NCBI GenBank assembly: GCA_021731185.1
Contig: JAKFXW010000076.1
Coordinates: 1 to 8,878 of the forward strand
Direction of reading: 5' to 3'
Length of the DNA stretch: 8,878 nucleotides
Origin: Gallionellaceae bacterium
GTDB taxonomy: Bacteria; Pseudomonadota; Gammaproteobacteria; Burkholderiales; Gallionellaceae
Shown: positions 1-7,097 of the stretch, piece by piece
How the letters are laid out: each line of letters begins with the position of its first letter
How positions within the stretch are numbered: position 1 is the first letter of the stretch
Notes under the pieces: generated by a model
What the model saw: only the letters and a program-made list of their open reading frames with translations
Database searches by the model: none
What the model was told of the DNA's origin: nothing
Position numbers and translations under genes: made by a program

Positions 1-2124
1 GCGCAGAAGGTGCTGCGCAAGATTCCGGGTAACTGGACGTTTGTGATCGTCACCGACCGCGTGGAGTTGGACGACCAGATTGCCAAGACCTTCGCTGCCT
101 GCGGCGCGGTCAGCGATGCGACCGCCTGCCACGCGCAAAGCGGAGCGCAATTGCGCGAACTACTCTCCGGCAACAATCGTTACGTCTTCACCCTAATCCA
201 CAAATTTCAGACCGCAGAAATGCTGTGCGACCGGCGCGATGTGATCGTGCTGACCGACGAGGCGCACCGCAGCCAGTACGACACATTGGCGATGAACATG
301 CGCGCGGCCTTGCCGAATGCGATGTTCGTTGCGTTTACTGGCACACCGCTGATCGCTGGAGAGGAGCGTACGCGCGAGGTGTTCGGCGATTACGTTTCAA
401 TCTACGACTTCCAGCAATCCGTTGAGGACGGTGCGACGGTGCCGCTGTTCTACGAGAACCGCACGCCGGAATTACATCTGGATAATCCCGATCTCAACGA
501 CGAAATTTACGAGTTGATCGAGAACGCTGATTTATCCGATGAGGCCGAAAAAAAATTGGAGCGCGAGTTGGGGCGGCAGTATCACTTGATTACCCGCGAC
601 GACCGGCTGGACACAGTAGCGCAGGACATTGTGCAGCATTTCTTGGGGCGAGGCTTTAAAGGCAAGGCGATGGTGGTGTGCATAGACAAGGCGACCGCAT
701 TGCGCATGTATGACAAGGTGCGCAAATATTGGCCGAAGGATGACCACACAGACATGGCGGTGGTGGTGTCGCCGGGGCAGAATGAGATTGAGCAGATGGC
801 CACGCTGGGCATCAATATCGTGCCGCACCGCAAGCGCATGAATGAGGAGAAACTGGACGATAAGTTCAAGGATGCCAACGATCCGCTGCGGCTGGTGTTC
901 GTCTGCGCGATGTGGCTGACCGGCTTCGATGCGCCGAGCTGTTCTACCGTGTACCTCGACAAGCCAATGCGTAACCACTCGCTGATGCAAACCATCGCAC
1001 GAGCAAACCGCGTATTCCCCGGCAAGCACAGCGGCTTGATCGTGGATTACGCCAACGTGTTCGCTTCATTGGAGAAAGCGCTGGCTATTTACGGCAAGGG
1101 TGCTGGCGGTGTGATGCCGGTGCGGGATAAGAAGGCATTGGCGGATGAACTGCGCTATGCCGTGAATGATGCCAACGTGTATTGTTTGGAGCATGGCGTT
1201 GCTCTGGCAGAAATCGAGAGCAAGCCAACAGCCAATTTTGCCCAAGCTGGTGCGATCAGTGCGGCGGCTGACCGTCTGATGGCACCGGAAACGGTAAAAC
1301 GCGACTTTCTTGTGTTGGAGGGGCTGGTCAGCAGTTTGTATCGGGCGGTGAAGCCCGATCTGGTGGCAATTGAATTTGCGCAACGTTGTGGTTGTCTGGC
1401 CGCGATTGCCGACTGCATTCGCACCGTGACCGACCCACCGGATATTTCACACATCATGCAGGGCATACAGAACTTGCTGGATGAATCCATAGCTGCCGAG
1501 CCGTTCAAGATGCGGCAACCGACTCAAGGTTACGGGCAGATCGATCTGTCGAAGATCAATTTCGAGGCGCTGCGCAAACGCTTCGAGAGCAAGAAACCGA
1601 CCAACACCGATGTGGAGCGGCTAAAGGCGGCGGTACGCGCGCAACTGGAACGCATGGTTCGGCTCAATCCGACCCGCGCCGACTATCTGGAAAAATTTCA
1701 GGAGCTGATCGAAGGCTATAACTCCGGCAGTCGCAACATCGAAGAGATTTTTAAGGAACTGTTGGCTCTGTCACAGATACTGACTGACGAGCAGACTCGC
1801 CATGTGCGCGAGCACCTGTCAGAAGAGGAATTGACCATCTTTGACATCCTGACCCGGCCTGCACCGGAATTGACCACTGAGGAACGCGAAGAGGTGAAGA
1901 AAATCGCGCACCAGTTGTTGGAAAAGGTGCATGGGCTGTTGGTGTTGGGCTGGCGGCAGAAAGTTTCCACCCGTGCCCGCGTGAAGATCGAAATTGAGAA
2001 TGCGCTTGATGAAGGTTTGCCACGCGCCTATTCCAAAGAAATCTATGAAGCTAAATGTTTGGCAGTGTTCGAGCACGTTTATCAAAGCTATCAGGGCGAA
2101 GGACAAAGTGTTTATGCTGCGTGA
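1..2124 (+). CDS. hsdR: Type I restriction endonuclease R subunit, 5'-truncated by window edge
   Basis: This is the motor subunit of a type I restriction-modification complex, which translocates DNA using ATP and cuts it when the target is unmethylated. The reading frame is open from base 1 and gives 707 residues; full HsdR proteins are usually about 1000 or more. The missing part should hold the nuclease domain and the Walker A motif. Counting from base 1, superfamily 2 helicase motifs appear in order: motif Ia-like TDRVELDDQI (18-27), DEAH box (86-89), TGTP motif III (113-116), TGFDAP motif V (307-312) and QTIARANR motif VI (330-337). A charged, helical C-terminal region follows and ends in a family-typical YEAKCLAVFEHVYQSYQG segment, so the C-terminus looks intact. 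The GTG at base 10 is internal and not the true start. hsdM and hsdS would be expected upstream, outside the window. The restriction assignment is firm; the subtype is not determined. Confidence 0.95.
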   Translation, partial: AQKVLRKIPGNWTFVIVTDRVELDDQIAKTFAACGAVSDATACHAQSGAQLRELLSGNNRYVFTLIHKFQTAEMLCDRRDVIVLTDEAHRSQYDTLAMNMRAALPNAMFVAFTGTPLIAGEERTREVFGDYVSIYDFQQSVEDGATVPLFYENRTPELHLDNPDLNDEIYELIENADLSDEAEKKLERELGRQYHLITRDDRLDTVAQDIVQHFLGRGFKGKAMVVCIDKATALRMYDKVRKYWPKDDHTDMAVVVSPGQNEIEQMATLGINIVPHRKRMNEEKLDDKFKDANDPLRLVFVCAMWLTGFDAPSCSTVYLDKPMRNHSLMQTIARANRVFPGKHSGLIVDYANVFASLEKALAIYGKGAGGVMPVRDKKALADELRYAVNDANVYCLEHGVALAEIESKPTANFAQAGAISAAADRLMAPETVKRDFLVLEGLVSSLYRAVKPDLVAIEFAQRCGCLAAIADCIRTVTDPPDISHIMQGIQNLLDESIAAEPFKMRQPTQGYGQIDLSKINFEALRKRFESKKPTNTDVERLKAAVRAQLERMVRLNPTRADYLEKFQELIEGYNSGSRNIEEIFKELLALSQILTDEQTRHVREHLSEEELTIFDILTRPAPELTTEEREEVKKIAHQLLEKVHGLLVLGWRQKVSTRARVKIEIENALDEGLPRAYSKEIYEAKCLAVFEHVYQSYQGEGQSVYAA

Positions 2125-2318
2125 CTGAATCCACAAATGAATTGATGCATTACGTCCCCGCTTCACTGTTTTGCTAGTCTCTCGTCCTTTCTGGACGCTG
2201 CTTTGCGGCGCATTCAGGGTGCGCTCCGCTCGGCATAAACCAACGCCGTAAATGTCAATAAAGCCCATCGCCATCACTCAAGCGGTACATCGCCGCCTTG
2301 ATTTTATGTCGCGCCATT

Positions 2319-2385
2319 GCAGTAACTGTTCAAGTGAAATGTAGTAACTCACCAAAGGAAAAGCAGTAACAAGGCGAGTTACTGC
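2319..2385. repeat. Cluster of GYAGTAAC repeats with an imperfect inverted pair
   Basis: Direct copies GCAGTAAC at 2319-2326, GTAGTAAC at 2341-2348 and GCAGTAAC at 2363-2370 are followed by an inverted copy GTTACTGC at 2378-2385. The arms 2341-2353 and 2373-2385 form an imperfect 13-bp inverted repeat (one mismatch, one G-U pair as RNA) around a 19-nt spacer. Multiple short direct and inverted copies resemble the terminal regions of some insertion sequences or a recombinase/regulator binding array. No transposase gene is nearby, so the origin is unproven. Confidence 0.55.
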
Positions 2386-2395
2386 ATCACATTGG

Positions 2396-2435
2396 ACAAT
2401 AATAAAGCCTGCAAGCGTTTATTTATGCGGGTTTT
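2396..2435 (-). terminator. Possible intrinsic terminator after tRNA-Leu
   Basis: On the minus strand an imperfect stem pairs AAACCCGCA (from 2434 down to 2426) with TGCAGGCTTT (2413 down to 2404), and the transcript then runs into a U-rich tail (CTTTATTATT). It lies about 35 nt beyond the tRNA 3' end, where a terminator is expected. The stem has a C-C mismatch and a bulge. The plus strand is also T-rich after the stem (GGGTTTTGTGGGTTTT), so it could serve hsdR as well. Confidence 0.4.
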
Positions 2436-2468
2436 GTGGGTTTTATTGGATTGTAAAAAACTAACTGG

Positions 2469-2557
2469 TGGTGCCCGGAACCGGAATCGAACCGGTACAG
2501 CCTTTTCAAGCCGAGGGATTTTAAGTCCCTTGTGTCTACCAATTTCACCACCCGGGC
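2469..2557 (-). tRNA. tRNA-Leu (anticodon UAA)
   Basis: The 89-nt gene reads on the minus strand from GCCCGGG at the 5' end to TCCGGGC plus discriminator A and an encoded CCA at 2471-2469. The acceptor arms pair over seven positions, one of them G-U. The anticodon stem AGGGA/TCCCT encloses the loop CTTAAAA with anticodon TAA, which occupies 2521-2523 on the plus strand. A long variable arm (GCTT-GAAA-AGGC) marks a class II tRNA, as expected for leucine. The T arm ACCGG-TTCGATT-CCGGT is canonical. Its own promoter lies just upstream, between it and yajQ. Its 3' end faces the restriction gene, the side where integrative elements usually insert. Confidence 0.97.
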
Positions 2558-2599
2558 AGTGTGCGGAATATTTGTATGGAGAATACAAACTTTTTTTGT

Positions 2600-2638
2600 G
2601 GCGCGCATTATACCGTGCAGCGTGCCACGCAGTCGCAA
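2600..2638 (-). promoter_or_regulatory. tRNA-Leu promoter with GC-rich discriminator
   Basis: The minus strand carries a perfect -10 TATAAT (2612-2607) followed at once by a GCGCGCC discriminator (2606-2600), about 43 nt before the tRNA 5' end. The -35 is weak: GCGACT at 18 bp spacing, or TTGCGA at 20 bp. GC-rich discriminators are typical of stable RNA promoters repressed by ppGpp/DksA; stringent control here is inferred. The 13-nt core is identical to the one at the rpsT promoter. Confidence 0.7.
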
Positions 2639-2664
2639 AAATTCCAGTTTGGGTGCAAAGATTT

Positions 2665-3153
2665 TTAGTCGCGAAAATTCTGATATTGCAGCGGGAAGTC
2701 GGTAATGGATTTGCGCACGAAGGCGATGCCTTCTTGTAAATCATCACGATTTTTGCCGGATACCCGCACGGTGTCGCCTTGGATGCTGGCCTGTACTTTG
2801 AGTTTGCTGTCTTTGATGAGGCGCACGATTTTTTTTGCCAGCTCGATTTCCACGCCAACTTTAACGGTGCAAACGCGCTTTACTTTATTGCCGCTGATTT
2901 TTTCAATTTTGTCGCTGATGTCCAGGCACTTGATGTCAATGCCGCGCTTGGTCAGCTTGGCGTTCAGAATATCCTGTACTTGATTTAACTGAAATTCATT
3001 GTCCGCGTAAACACTCAAGATTAATTCGGCCTGTTCGACGCGCGCGTCCGAGCCTTTGAAATCGAAGCGTGTGCTGACTTCTTTGTTGGTTTGCTCGACC
3101 GCATTTTTTACTTCTGTTTTGTCTACTTCAGAGACGATGTCAAATGAAGGCAT
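2665..3153 (-). CDS. yajQ: YajQ family nucleotide-binding protein (UPF0234)
   Basis: The protein has 162 residues, the normal length for the family, and opens with the characteristic MPSFDIVSEVDKTEVKNAVE followed by TRFDFKGSDAR. YajQ proteins have two ferredoxin-like/RRM-like domains and are cytoplasmic. Family members bind nucleic acid or nucleotides, and some bind cyclic di-GMP (for example in Xanthomonas); which ligand applies here cannot be told from sequence. The start ATG is supported by a strong GAGGAG ribosome site (3166-3161) seven bases upstream. It is the last protein gene of the minus-strand block, 72 bp after ppnP and before tRNA-Leu. A hairpin in the ppnP-yajQ gap may separate its expression from the arg genes. 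Confidence 0.96.
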   Translation of the reverse strand: MPSFDIVSEVDKTEVKNAVEQTNKEVSTRFDFKGSDARVEQAELILSVYADNEFQLNQVQDILNAKLTKRGIDIKCLDISDKIEKISGNKVKRVCTVKVGVEIELAKKIVRLIKDSKLKVQASIQGDTVRVSGKNRDDLQEGIAFVRKSITDFPLQYQNFRD

Positions 3154-3184
3154 GGTAGTTCTCCTCTATTATTTAACCACAACA

Positions 3185-3209
3185 CACCGCAACGCGGTTT
3201 GTTGCGGTG
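3185..3209 (-). terminator. Hairpin between ppnP and yajQ, possible weak terminator
   Basis: A perfect 8-bp inverted repeat, CACCGCAA (3185-3192) and TTGCGGTG (3202-3209), encloses a 9-nt loop. On the minus strand it follows the ppnP stop by about 16 nt and is followed by TGTTGTGGTT, which is not a true U-run. A second small hairpin, GACTAA/TTAGTC (3212-3217 with 3226-3231), covers the ppnP stop codon. The pair may protect the upstream mRNA end or attenuate readthrough into yajQ; neither is proven. Confidence 0.4.
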
Positions 3210-3225
3210 AAGACTAATCTTTAGG

Positions 3226-3546
3226 TTAGTCGGAGCCAAAACTGCACACGTAGTCCACGGTGTCTTGTGCGTGAATTTCAAAGCTGCTGCCCGCTGCCAC
3301 GCTGAATTCTGTGCCCGCTGGATAGGTCTTGAATGCAGACGCTCCAGCCAGCTTCACTTTACAAGTGCCATGAGTGATTTGCATTAACTCAGGTGTGCTG
3401 ACATTAAAAGTGAGTTGGCTGCCGGGCAAAATTACGCCCACGGTTTTGCGCGAGCCATCAGGGAATAACACGGAATGTGAGATGCATTTCCCATCAAAAA
3501 AGACGTTCGATTTTTTTACTACGCTGACGTTTTCAAATTTATCCAT
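3226..3546 (-). CDS. ppnP: Pyrimidine/purine nucleoside phosphorylase (PpnP/YaiE family, DUF1255)
   Basis: The 106-residue protein matches the small single-domain cupin family PpnP, formerly YaiE/DUF1255, whose E. coli member has about 94 residues. Family members cleave purine and pyrimidine nucleosides with phosphate to give the free base and ribose-1-phosphate. Visible family signatures are FDGKCISHSVLFPDGSRKTV near the N-terminus, VGVILPGSQLTFNVSTPELMQI in the middle and the end pattern YPAGTEFSVAAGSSFEIHA...YVCSF. The start is supported by AGGAAAG four bases upstream of the ATG. It lies 42 bp downstream of argG on the same strand and may be cotranscribed with the arginine genes, though its nucleoside salvage role has no obvious tie to arginine. 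The family assignment is confident; the activity is inferred from it. Confidence 0.93.
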   Translation of the reverse strand: MDKFENVSVVKKSNVFFDGKCISHSVLFPDGSRKTVGVILPGSQLTFNVSTPELMQITHGTCKVKLAGASAFKTYPAGTEFSVAAGSSFEIHAQDTVDYVCSFGSD

Positions 3547-3588
3547 TGTGCTTTCCTGTAATTTTCCCTGTGATTGTCGGAAGATTTT

Positions 3589-4815
3589 TTATTTTTGATT
3601 TTTAAGTCTGGCTGCAATACGCATACGCAGTGCATTTAATTTTATAAATCCAGCGGCATCTTTTTGGTCATACGCGCCTTTGTCATCTTCGAATGTGGCA
3701 ATGCCCGGATCAAACAGTGAGTTGGTTTTGGAGTCGCGTCCGACCACGATGACATTGCCTTTGTATAGTTTGACGCGCACCCAGCCGTTGACTTGTTGTT
3801 GCGTGTGATCAATGAGTGTTTGCAGAGCGAGCCGCTCGGGGCTCCACCAATAGCCGTTGTAAATCATGCTGGCATAGCGCGGCATGAGATCGTCTTTGAG
3901 ATGTGCGACTTCGCGATCCAGCGTGATGGATTCGATGGCGCGATGAGCGCGCAGCATAATCGTGCCACCGGGTGTTTCGTAGCAGCCGCGCGACTTCATG
4001 CCGACGTAGCGATTTTCTACCAGATCAAGGCGACCGATGCCGTGTTTTCCGCCTAGCGTATTCAATTGCGTCAATGCTTGCGCGGGGCTGAGCGGCTTGC
4101 CATTTAAGGCGATGATGTCGCCGTGCTGAAATTCAATGTCCAAGTATTCGGCTGCATCGGGTGCTTGCTCGGGCGATACGGTCCAGCGCCACATGCTCTC
4201 TTCAGCTTCGGCGGCGGGGTTTTCCAAATGGCGGCCTTCAAAGCTGATGTGCAATAAATTCGCATCCATCGAGTAAGGTGAGCCGCCTTGCTTGTGTTTC
4301 ATGTCTACCGGAATACCATGTTTTTCGGCATAGCCCATGAGCTTTTCACGCGATAACAAATCCCATTCACGCCACGGTGCGATCACTTTAATGGCAGGGT
4401 TTAGCGCGTAATAGCCTAATTCAAAGCGCACCTGATCGTTGCCTTTGCCAGTTGCACCATGCGATACCGCTTGCGCGCTGGTCTGGCGGGCAATTTCAAT
4501 TTGTCGCTTGGCGATGAGCGGGCGGGCAATGGAGGTGCCGAGCAGGTATTCGCCTTCGTACACGGTGTTGGCGCGAAACATGGGGAACACGAAATCGCGC
4601 ACAAATTCTTCGCGCAAATCATTGATGAAAATATTTTCAGGTTTAATGCCAAGCAGCAATGCTTTTTTACGCGCGGGCTCCAGCTCTTCACCCTGGCCGA
4701 TGTCGGCGGTGAAAGTCACTACTTCACATTGATAGGTATCTTGCAGCCATTTGAGTATGACGGAGGTATCCAGCCCACCGGAGTAGGCGAGGACGACTTT
4801 TTTTATTTCATGCAT
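3589..4815 (-). CDS. argG: Argininosuccinate synthase
   Basis: This cytoplasmic enzyme joins citrulline and aspartate with ATP to make argininosuccinate, the penultimate step of arginine synthesis. At 408 residues it is the usual length of the shorter (type 1) ArgG class. The PP-loop ATP site AYSGGLDTS is at residues 10-18, GTSIARP at 93-99, and the citrulline/aspartate-binding segment SHGATGKGNDQVRFE at 118-132; no key residue appears missing. The chosen ATG has a GGAAAAG ribosome site (4827-4821) five bases upstream. It follows argF after 45 bp and precedes ppnP by 42 bp, consistent with an argDFG operon. No argH is in the window, so the last step must be encoded elsewhere. Confidence 0.98.
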   Translation of the reverse strand: MHEIKKVVLAYSGGLDTSVILKWLQDTYQCEVVTFTADIGQGEELEPARKKALLLGIKPENIFINDLREEFVRDFVFPMFRANTVYEGEYLLGTSIARPLIAKRQIEIARQTSAQAVSHGATGKGNDQVRFELGYYALNPAIKVIAPWREWDLLSREKLMGYAEKHGIPVDMKHKQGGSPYSMDANLLHISFEGRHLENPAAEAEESMWRWTVSPEQAPDAAEYLDIEFQHGDIIALNGKPLSPAQALTQLNTLGGKHGIGRLDLVENRYVGMKSRGCYETPGGTIMLRAHRAIESITLDREVAHLKDDLMPRYASMIYNGYWWSPERLALQTLIDHTQQQVNGWVRVKLYKGNVIVVGRDSKTNSLFDPGIATFEDDKGAYDQKDAAGFIKLNALRMRIAARLKNQK

Positions 4816-4860
4816 TTCAACTTTTCCATTTTGTTAAGCTATGCTAGCCCACCCCACATT

Positions 4861-5781
4861 TTACTTACTCACTTTTCCCAGCAGTAGATATTCCATCAAT
4901 GCTTTTTGTACATGCAATCTATTTTCTGCCTCATCCCATACTACGCTTTGCGGGCCATCAATAACGGCGGCATCCACTTCTTCGCCGCGATGGGCGGGCA
5001 GGCAGTGCATGAAGAGAGCGTCGGGTTTAGCGGCCGCCATCATTTCTGCATCGACTATCCAATCGGCAAAGGCTTTGCGGCGGGCATCGTTTTCGCGTTC
5101 GAAACCCATGCTGATCCATACGTCAGTGGTCACGAGATCGGCATTGCGCGCGGCATCCATAGGATTGGGGAATTCTTCGTAATGATTTTCGCCAAACAGT
5201 CCTGCGCGCTCAGGCTCAACTTCATAACCGGGCGGAGTGGAGACGTGTACATTGAAATCGAATACTTCAGCAGCTTGCAGCCAGGTGTTGCAGACGTTAT
5301 TCGAGTCGCCAATCCAAGCCACGGTTTTGCCTTTGATTGATCCGCGCTGTTCGATGTAAGTGTAAATGTCGGCCAATATCTGGCATGGGTGATATTCGTT
5401 GGTGAGACCGTTAATCACTGGCACGCGCGAGCTGGCGGCGAAACGCTCGATGATTTCCTGCTCGAAGGTGCGGATCATAACCAAGTCGCTCATGCGTGAA
5501 ATCACTTGTGCGGCATCTTCTACCGGCTCTCCTCGACCCAGTTGCGAATCGCGCGTGTTGAGATAGATCGCATTGCCACCGAGTTGCTGTATACCGGCTT
5601 CAAACGATAAACGGGTGCGCGTGGAATTTTTTTCAAAAATCATCACCAGCGTGCGGTCGGATAGCGGATGATAGGGTTGATACGCCTTGAAGCGTTGCTT
5701 TATAAGGAGTGTACGCTCGAATATATGTTTAAATTCGGCCAGACTCAAATCTTTGAATTGTAAAAAATGTTTGATCGACAT
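4861..5781 (-). CDS. argF: Ornithine carbamoyltransferase
   Basis: This enzyme transfers the carbamoyl group of carbamoyl phosphate to ornithine, giving citrulline. It normally works as a cytoplasmic trimer. The 306-residue length is typical of the anabolic form. Carbamoyl-phosphate site STRTR lies at residues 53-57 and HPCQ at 131-134. The ornithine-binding DSNNV is at 159-163, the SMG loop at 224-226 and the HCLP motif at 259-262. The start ATG comes one base after the argD stop (TAA-C-ATG) and has no Shine-Dalgarno sequence of its own (the upstream bases read CAACCTGCTTAAC). This indicates that it is translated by ribosomes finishing argD. argG follows 45 bp downstream. Confidence 0.98.
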   Translation of the reverse strand: MSIKHFLQFKDLSLAEFKHIFERTLLIKQRFKAYQPYHPLSDRTLVMIFEKNSTRTRLSFEAGIQQLGGNAIYLNTRDSQLGRGEPVEDAAQVISRMSDLVMIRTFEQEIIERFAASSRVPVINGLTNEYHPCQILADIYTYIEQRGSIKGKTVAWIGDSNNVCNTWLQAAEVFDFNVHVSTPPGYEVEPERAGLFGENHYEEFPNPMDAARNADLVTTDVWISMGFERENDARRKAFADWIVDAEMMAAAKPDALFMHCLPAHRGEEVDAAVIDGPQSVVWDEAENRLHVQKALMEYLLLGKVSK

Positions 5782-5782
5782 G

Positions 5783-6961
5783 TTAAGCAGGTTGCGATAA
5801 AAATTCGCTAATCAGCGGGCATAGTATATCTATCAATTGCTGTGCTTCGGTCTTGGAAAATATCAGTGCGGGCAATAAACGCACGACATTGTCATTGGTG
5901 ACGTTAATCAGCAGTCCCTGTGCCAGTGCAAGTTTAACCAACTCCGTGCAGGGTTTGTTGAGTTCGATGCCTATCATTAAACCTGCGCCGCGAATTTCCA
6001 CAACACCGGGTATATTGCCTAATCGAGCGCGCAAACCTTGTTGCAGAAAATTTCCTATGGTCAGCGCGTTTTGCATCAGATGATCGTGCTCAATTATATT
6101 GAGGGTGTTCAAAGCGGCAACGCAGGCCAAAGGATTGCCGCCAAAGGTGGAGCCGTGATTGCCAGGCTTGAAAGTGCCAGTTGCTTTGCCAGCCGCCAGG
6201 CATGCGCCGATGGGCACGCCAGAACCCAGACCTTTAGCCAGTGTCATGACATCAGGTAAAATTTCGGTGTGTTGATGTGCGAACCATTTGCCAGTGCGAC
6301 CAATGCCGGTTTGTATTTCATCCAGCATCAGCAGCCAATTGTATTGGTCACATATTTTGCGTAGCTGAGCCAGATAGTGTTTGTCCAAGGTGCGAATGCC
6401 GCCCTCGCCCTGAATGGGTTCGACCAACACCGCCACTACATTGGGGTTGTGCGCGGCCACTTGTTTAATCGCTTCTATATCGTCGTACGGAACGCGCACG
6501 AAGCCGCTGACCAGCGGTTCAAATCCAGCTTGTACTTTGCGGTTACCCGTGGCGGAGAGAGTCGCCAGCGTTCGGCCATGAAAGGCTTTCTCCATGACGA
6601 TGATGGTGGGCATTTCGATGCCATTGTTGTGACCATACAAGCGCGCGAGTTTGATCGCAGCTTCGTTTGCTTCGCAGCCAGAATTACACAGAAATACTTC
6701 CTGCATACTGGACAACGCGCATAATTGATCGGCAAGTTGTTCTTGTTCGGAAATTTGATACAGATTGGAAACGTGGATTAATTTGCTCAGTTGCGCATTG
6801 AGCGCGGCAATAAATTGCGGGTGAGCGTGCCCCAAACTGTTGACCGCCACGCCAGACATTGCATCCAGATAACGCTTGCCCTTGCTGTCCCAGAGCCACG
6901 CGCCTGCGCCATGCGTGAAGGCAACGGGCAGTCTTGCGTAAGTGTTCATCAAGTGTGACAT
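5783..6961 (-). CDS. argD: Acetylornithine aminotransferase
   Basis: This PLP-dependent class III aminotransferase converts N-acetylglutamate semialdehyde and glutamate to N-acetylornithine; some homologues also make succinyldiaminopimelate for lysine synthesis. It has 392 residues, the family norm. NSGCEANE (93-100) is the PLP phosphate-binding turn, FHGRT is at 127-131, DEIQTG (214-219) supplies the aspartate that contacts the PLP ring, LAKGLG gives the Schiff-base lysine K243, and STFGGNPL is at 271-278. The start is uncertain: neither the ATG used here nor the ATG at residue 5 (6949-6947) has a clear ribosome site, but the MSHLMNTYARLP form seems to match relatives. It is the first gene of the arg cluster, 263 bp after rpsT. 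Its leader contains a hairpin and a nested structured element. Confidence 0.97.
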   Translation of the reverse strand: MSHLMNTYARLPVAFTHGAGAWLWDSKGKRYLDAMSGVAVNSLGHAHPQFIAALNAQLSKLIHVSNLYQISEQEQLADQLCALSSMQEVFLCNSGCEANEAAIKLARLYGHNNGIEMPTIIVMEKAFHGRTLATLSATGNRKVQAGFEPLVSGFVRVPYDDIEAIKQVAAHNPNVVAVLVEPIQGEGGIRTLDKHYLAQLRKICDQYNWLLMLDEIQTGIGRTGKWFAHQHTEILPDVMTLAKGLGSGVPIGACLAAGKATGTFKPGNHGSTFGGNPLACVAALNTLNIIEHDHLMQNALTIGNFLQQGLRARLGNIPGVVEIRGAGLMIGIELNKPCTELVKLALAQGLLINVTNDNVVRLLPALIFSKTEAQQLIDILCPLISEFLSQPA

Positions 6962-6974
6962 ATACTAATGACAG

Positions 6975-6993
6975 ATGGAGGCATAGCCGCCAT
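6975..6993 (-). promoter_or_regulatory. Hairpin in the argD 5' leader
   Basis: ATGGAGGC (6975-6982) and GCCGCCAT (6986-6993) form an 8-bp stem with one mismatch and a 3-nt loop, ending 13 nt before the argD ATG. Where a ribosome site would be expected the transcript has this hairpin and no purine-rich motif, so it could affect argD translation. I see no ARG-box-like operator with confidence, and no clear sigma-70 promoter in 6962-7097. A 10-bp palindrome TTTAATTAAA sits at 7000-7009. Confidence 0.35.
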
Positions 6994-7097
6994 AACTGAT
7001 TTAATTAAAAAACGTATATTGAGCTAACTCGCCCCGCGCGCGCAAGAGGAAGTTGAGTTTTACTTGCTGTACGGTTGATGGGGAGGCTAGGATGTTA

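Larger units (their letters stand above)
2125..2468. other. Gene-free stretch between hsdR and tRNA-Leu
   Basis: No convincing gene is present on either strand. The stretch holds a cluster of GYAGTAAC repeats in direct and inverted orientation (2319-2385) and a probable terminator hairpin (about 2396-2435). Just after the hsdR stop there is a small GTCC/GGAC hairpin near 2183-2195 that is too short to call a terminator. The open frames across this stretch have no recognisable protein character. It may be the seam between an accessory region and the chromosomal backbone, which is an inference from the position beside a tRNA 3' end. Confidence 0.6.

Noticed and set aside
532..2277. Several minus-strand open frames opposite hsdR
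   Set aside because: All are antisense to the well-supported helicase motifs of HsdR and have no recognisable protein features.
2379..2858. Minus-strand open frame running from yajQ through the tRNA gene
   Set aside because: It overlaps the clear yajQ frame and the tRNA-Leu gene out of phase and has no ribosome site or recognisable motif.
4816..4830. Eight-codon upstream frame overlapping the argG start (MEKLKCMK then stop)
   Set aside because: It has no ribosome site and contains the argG ribosome site within it; it looks incidental.
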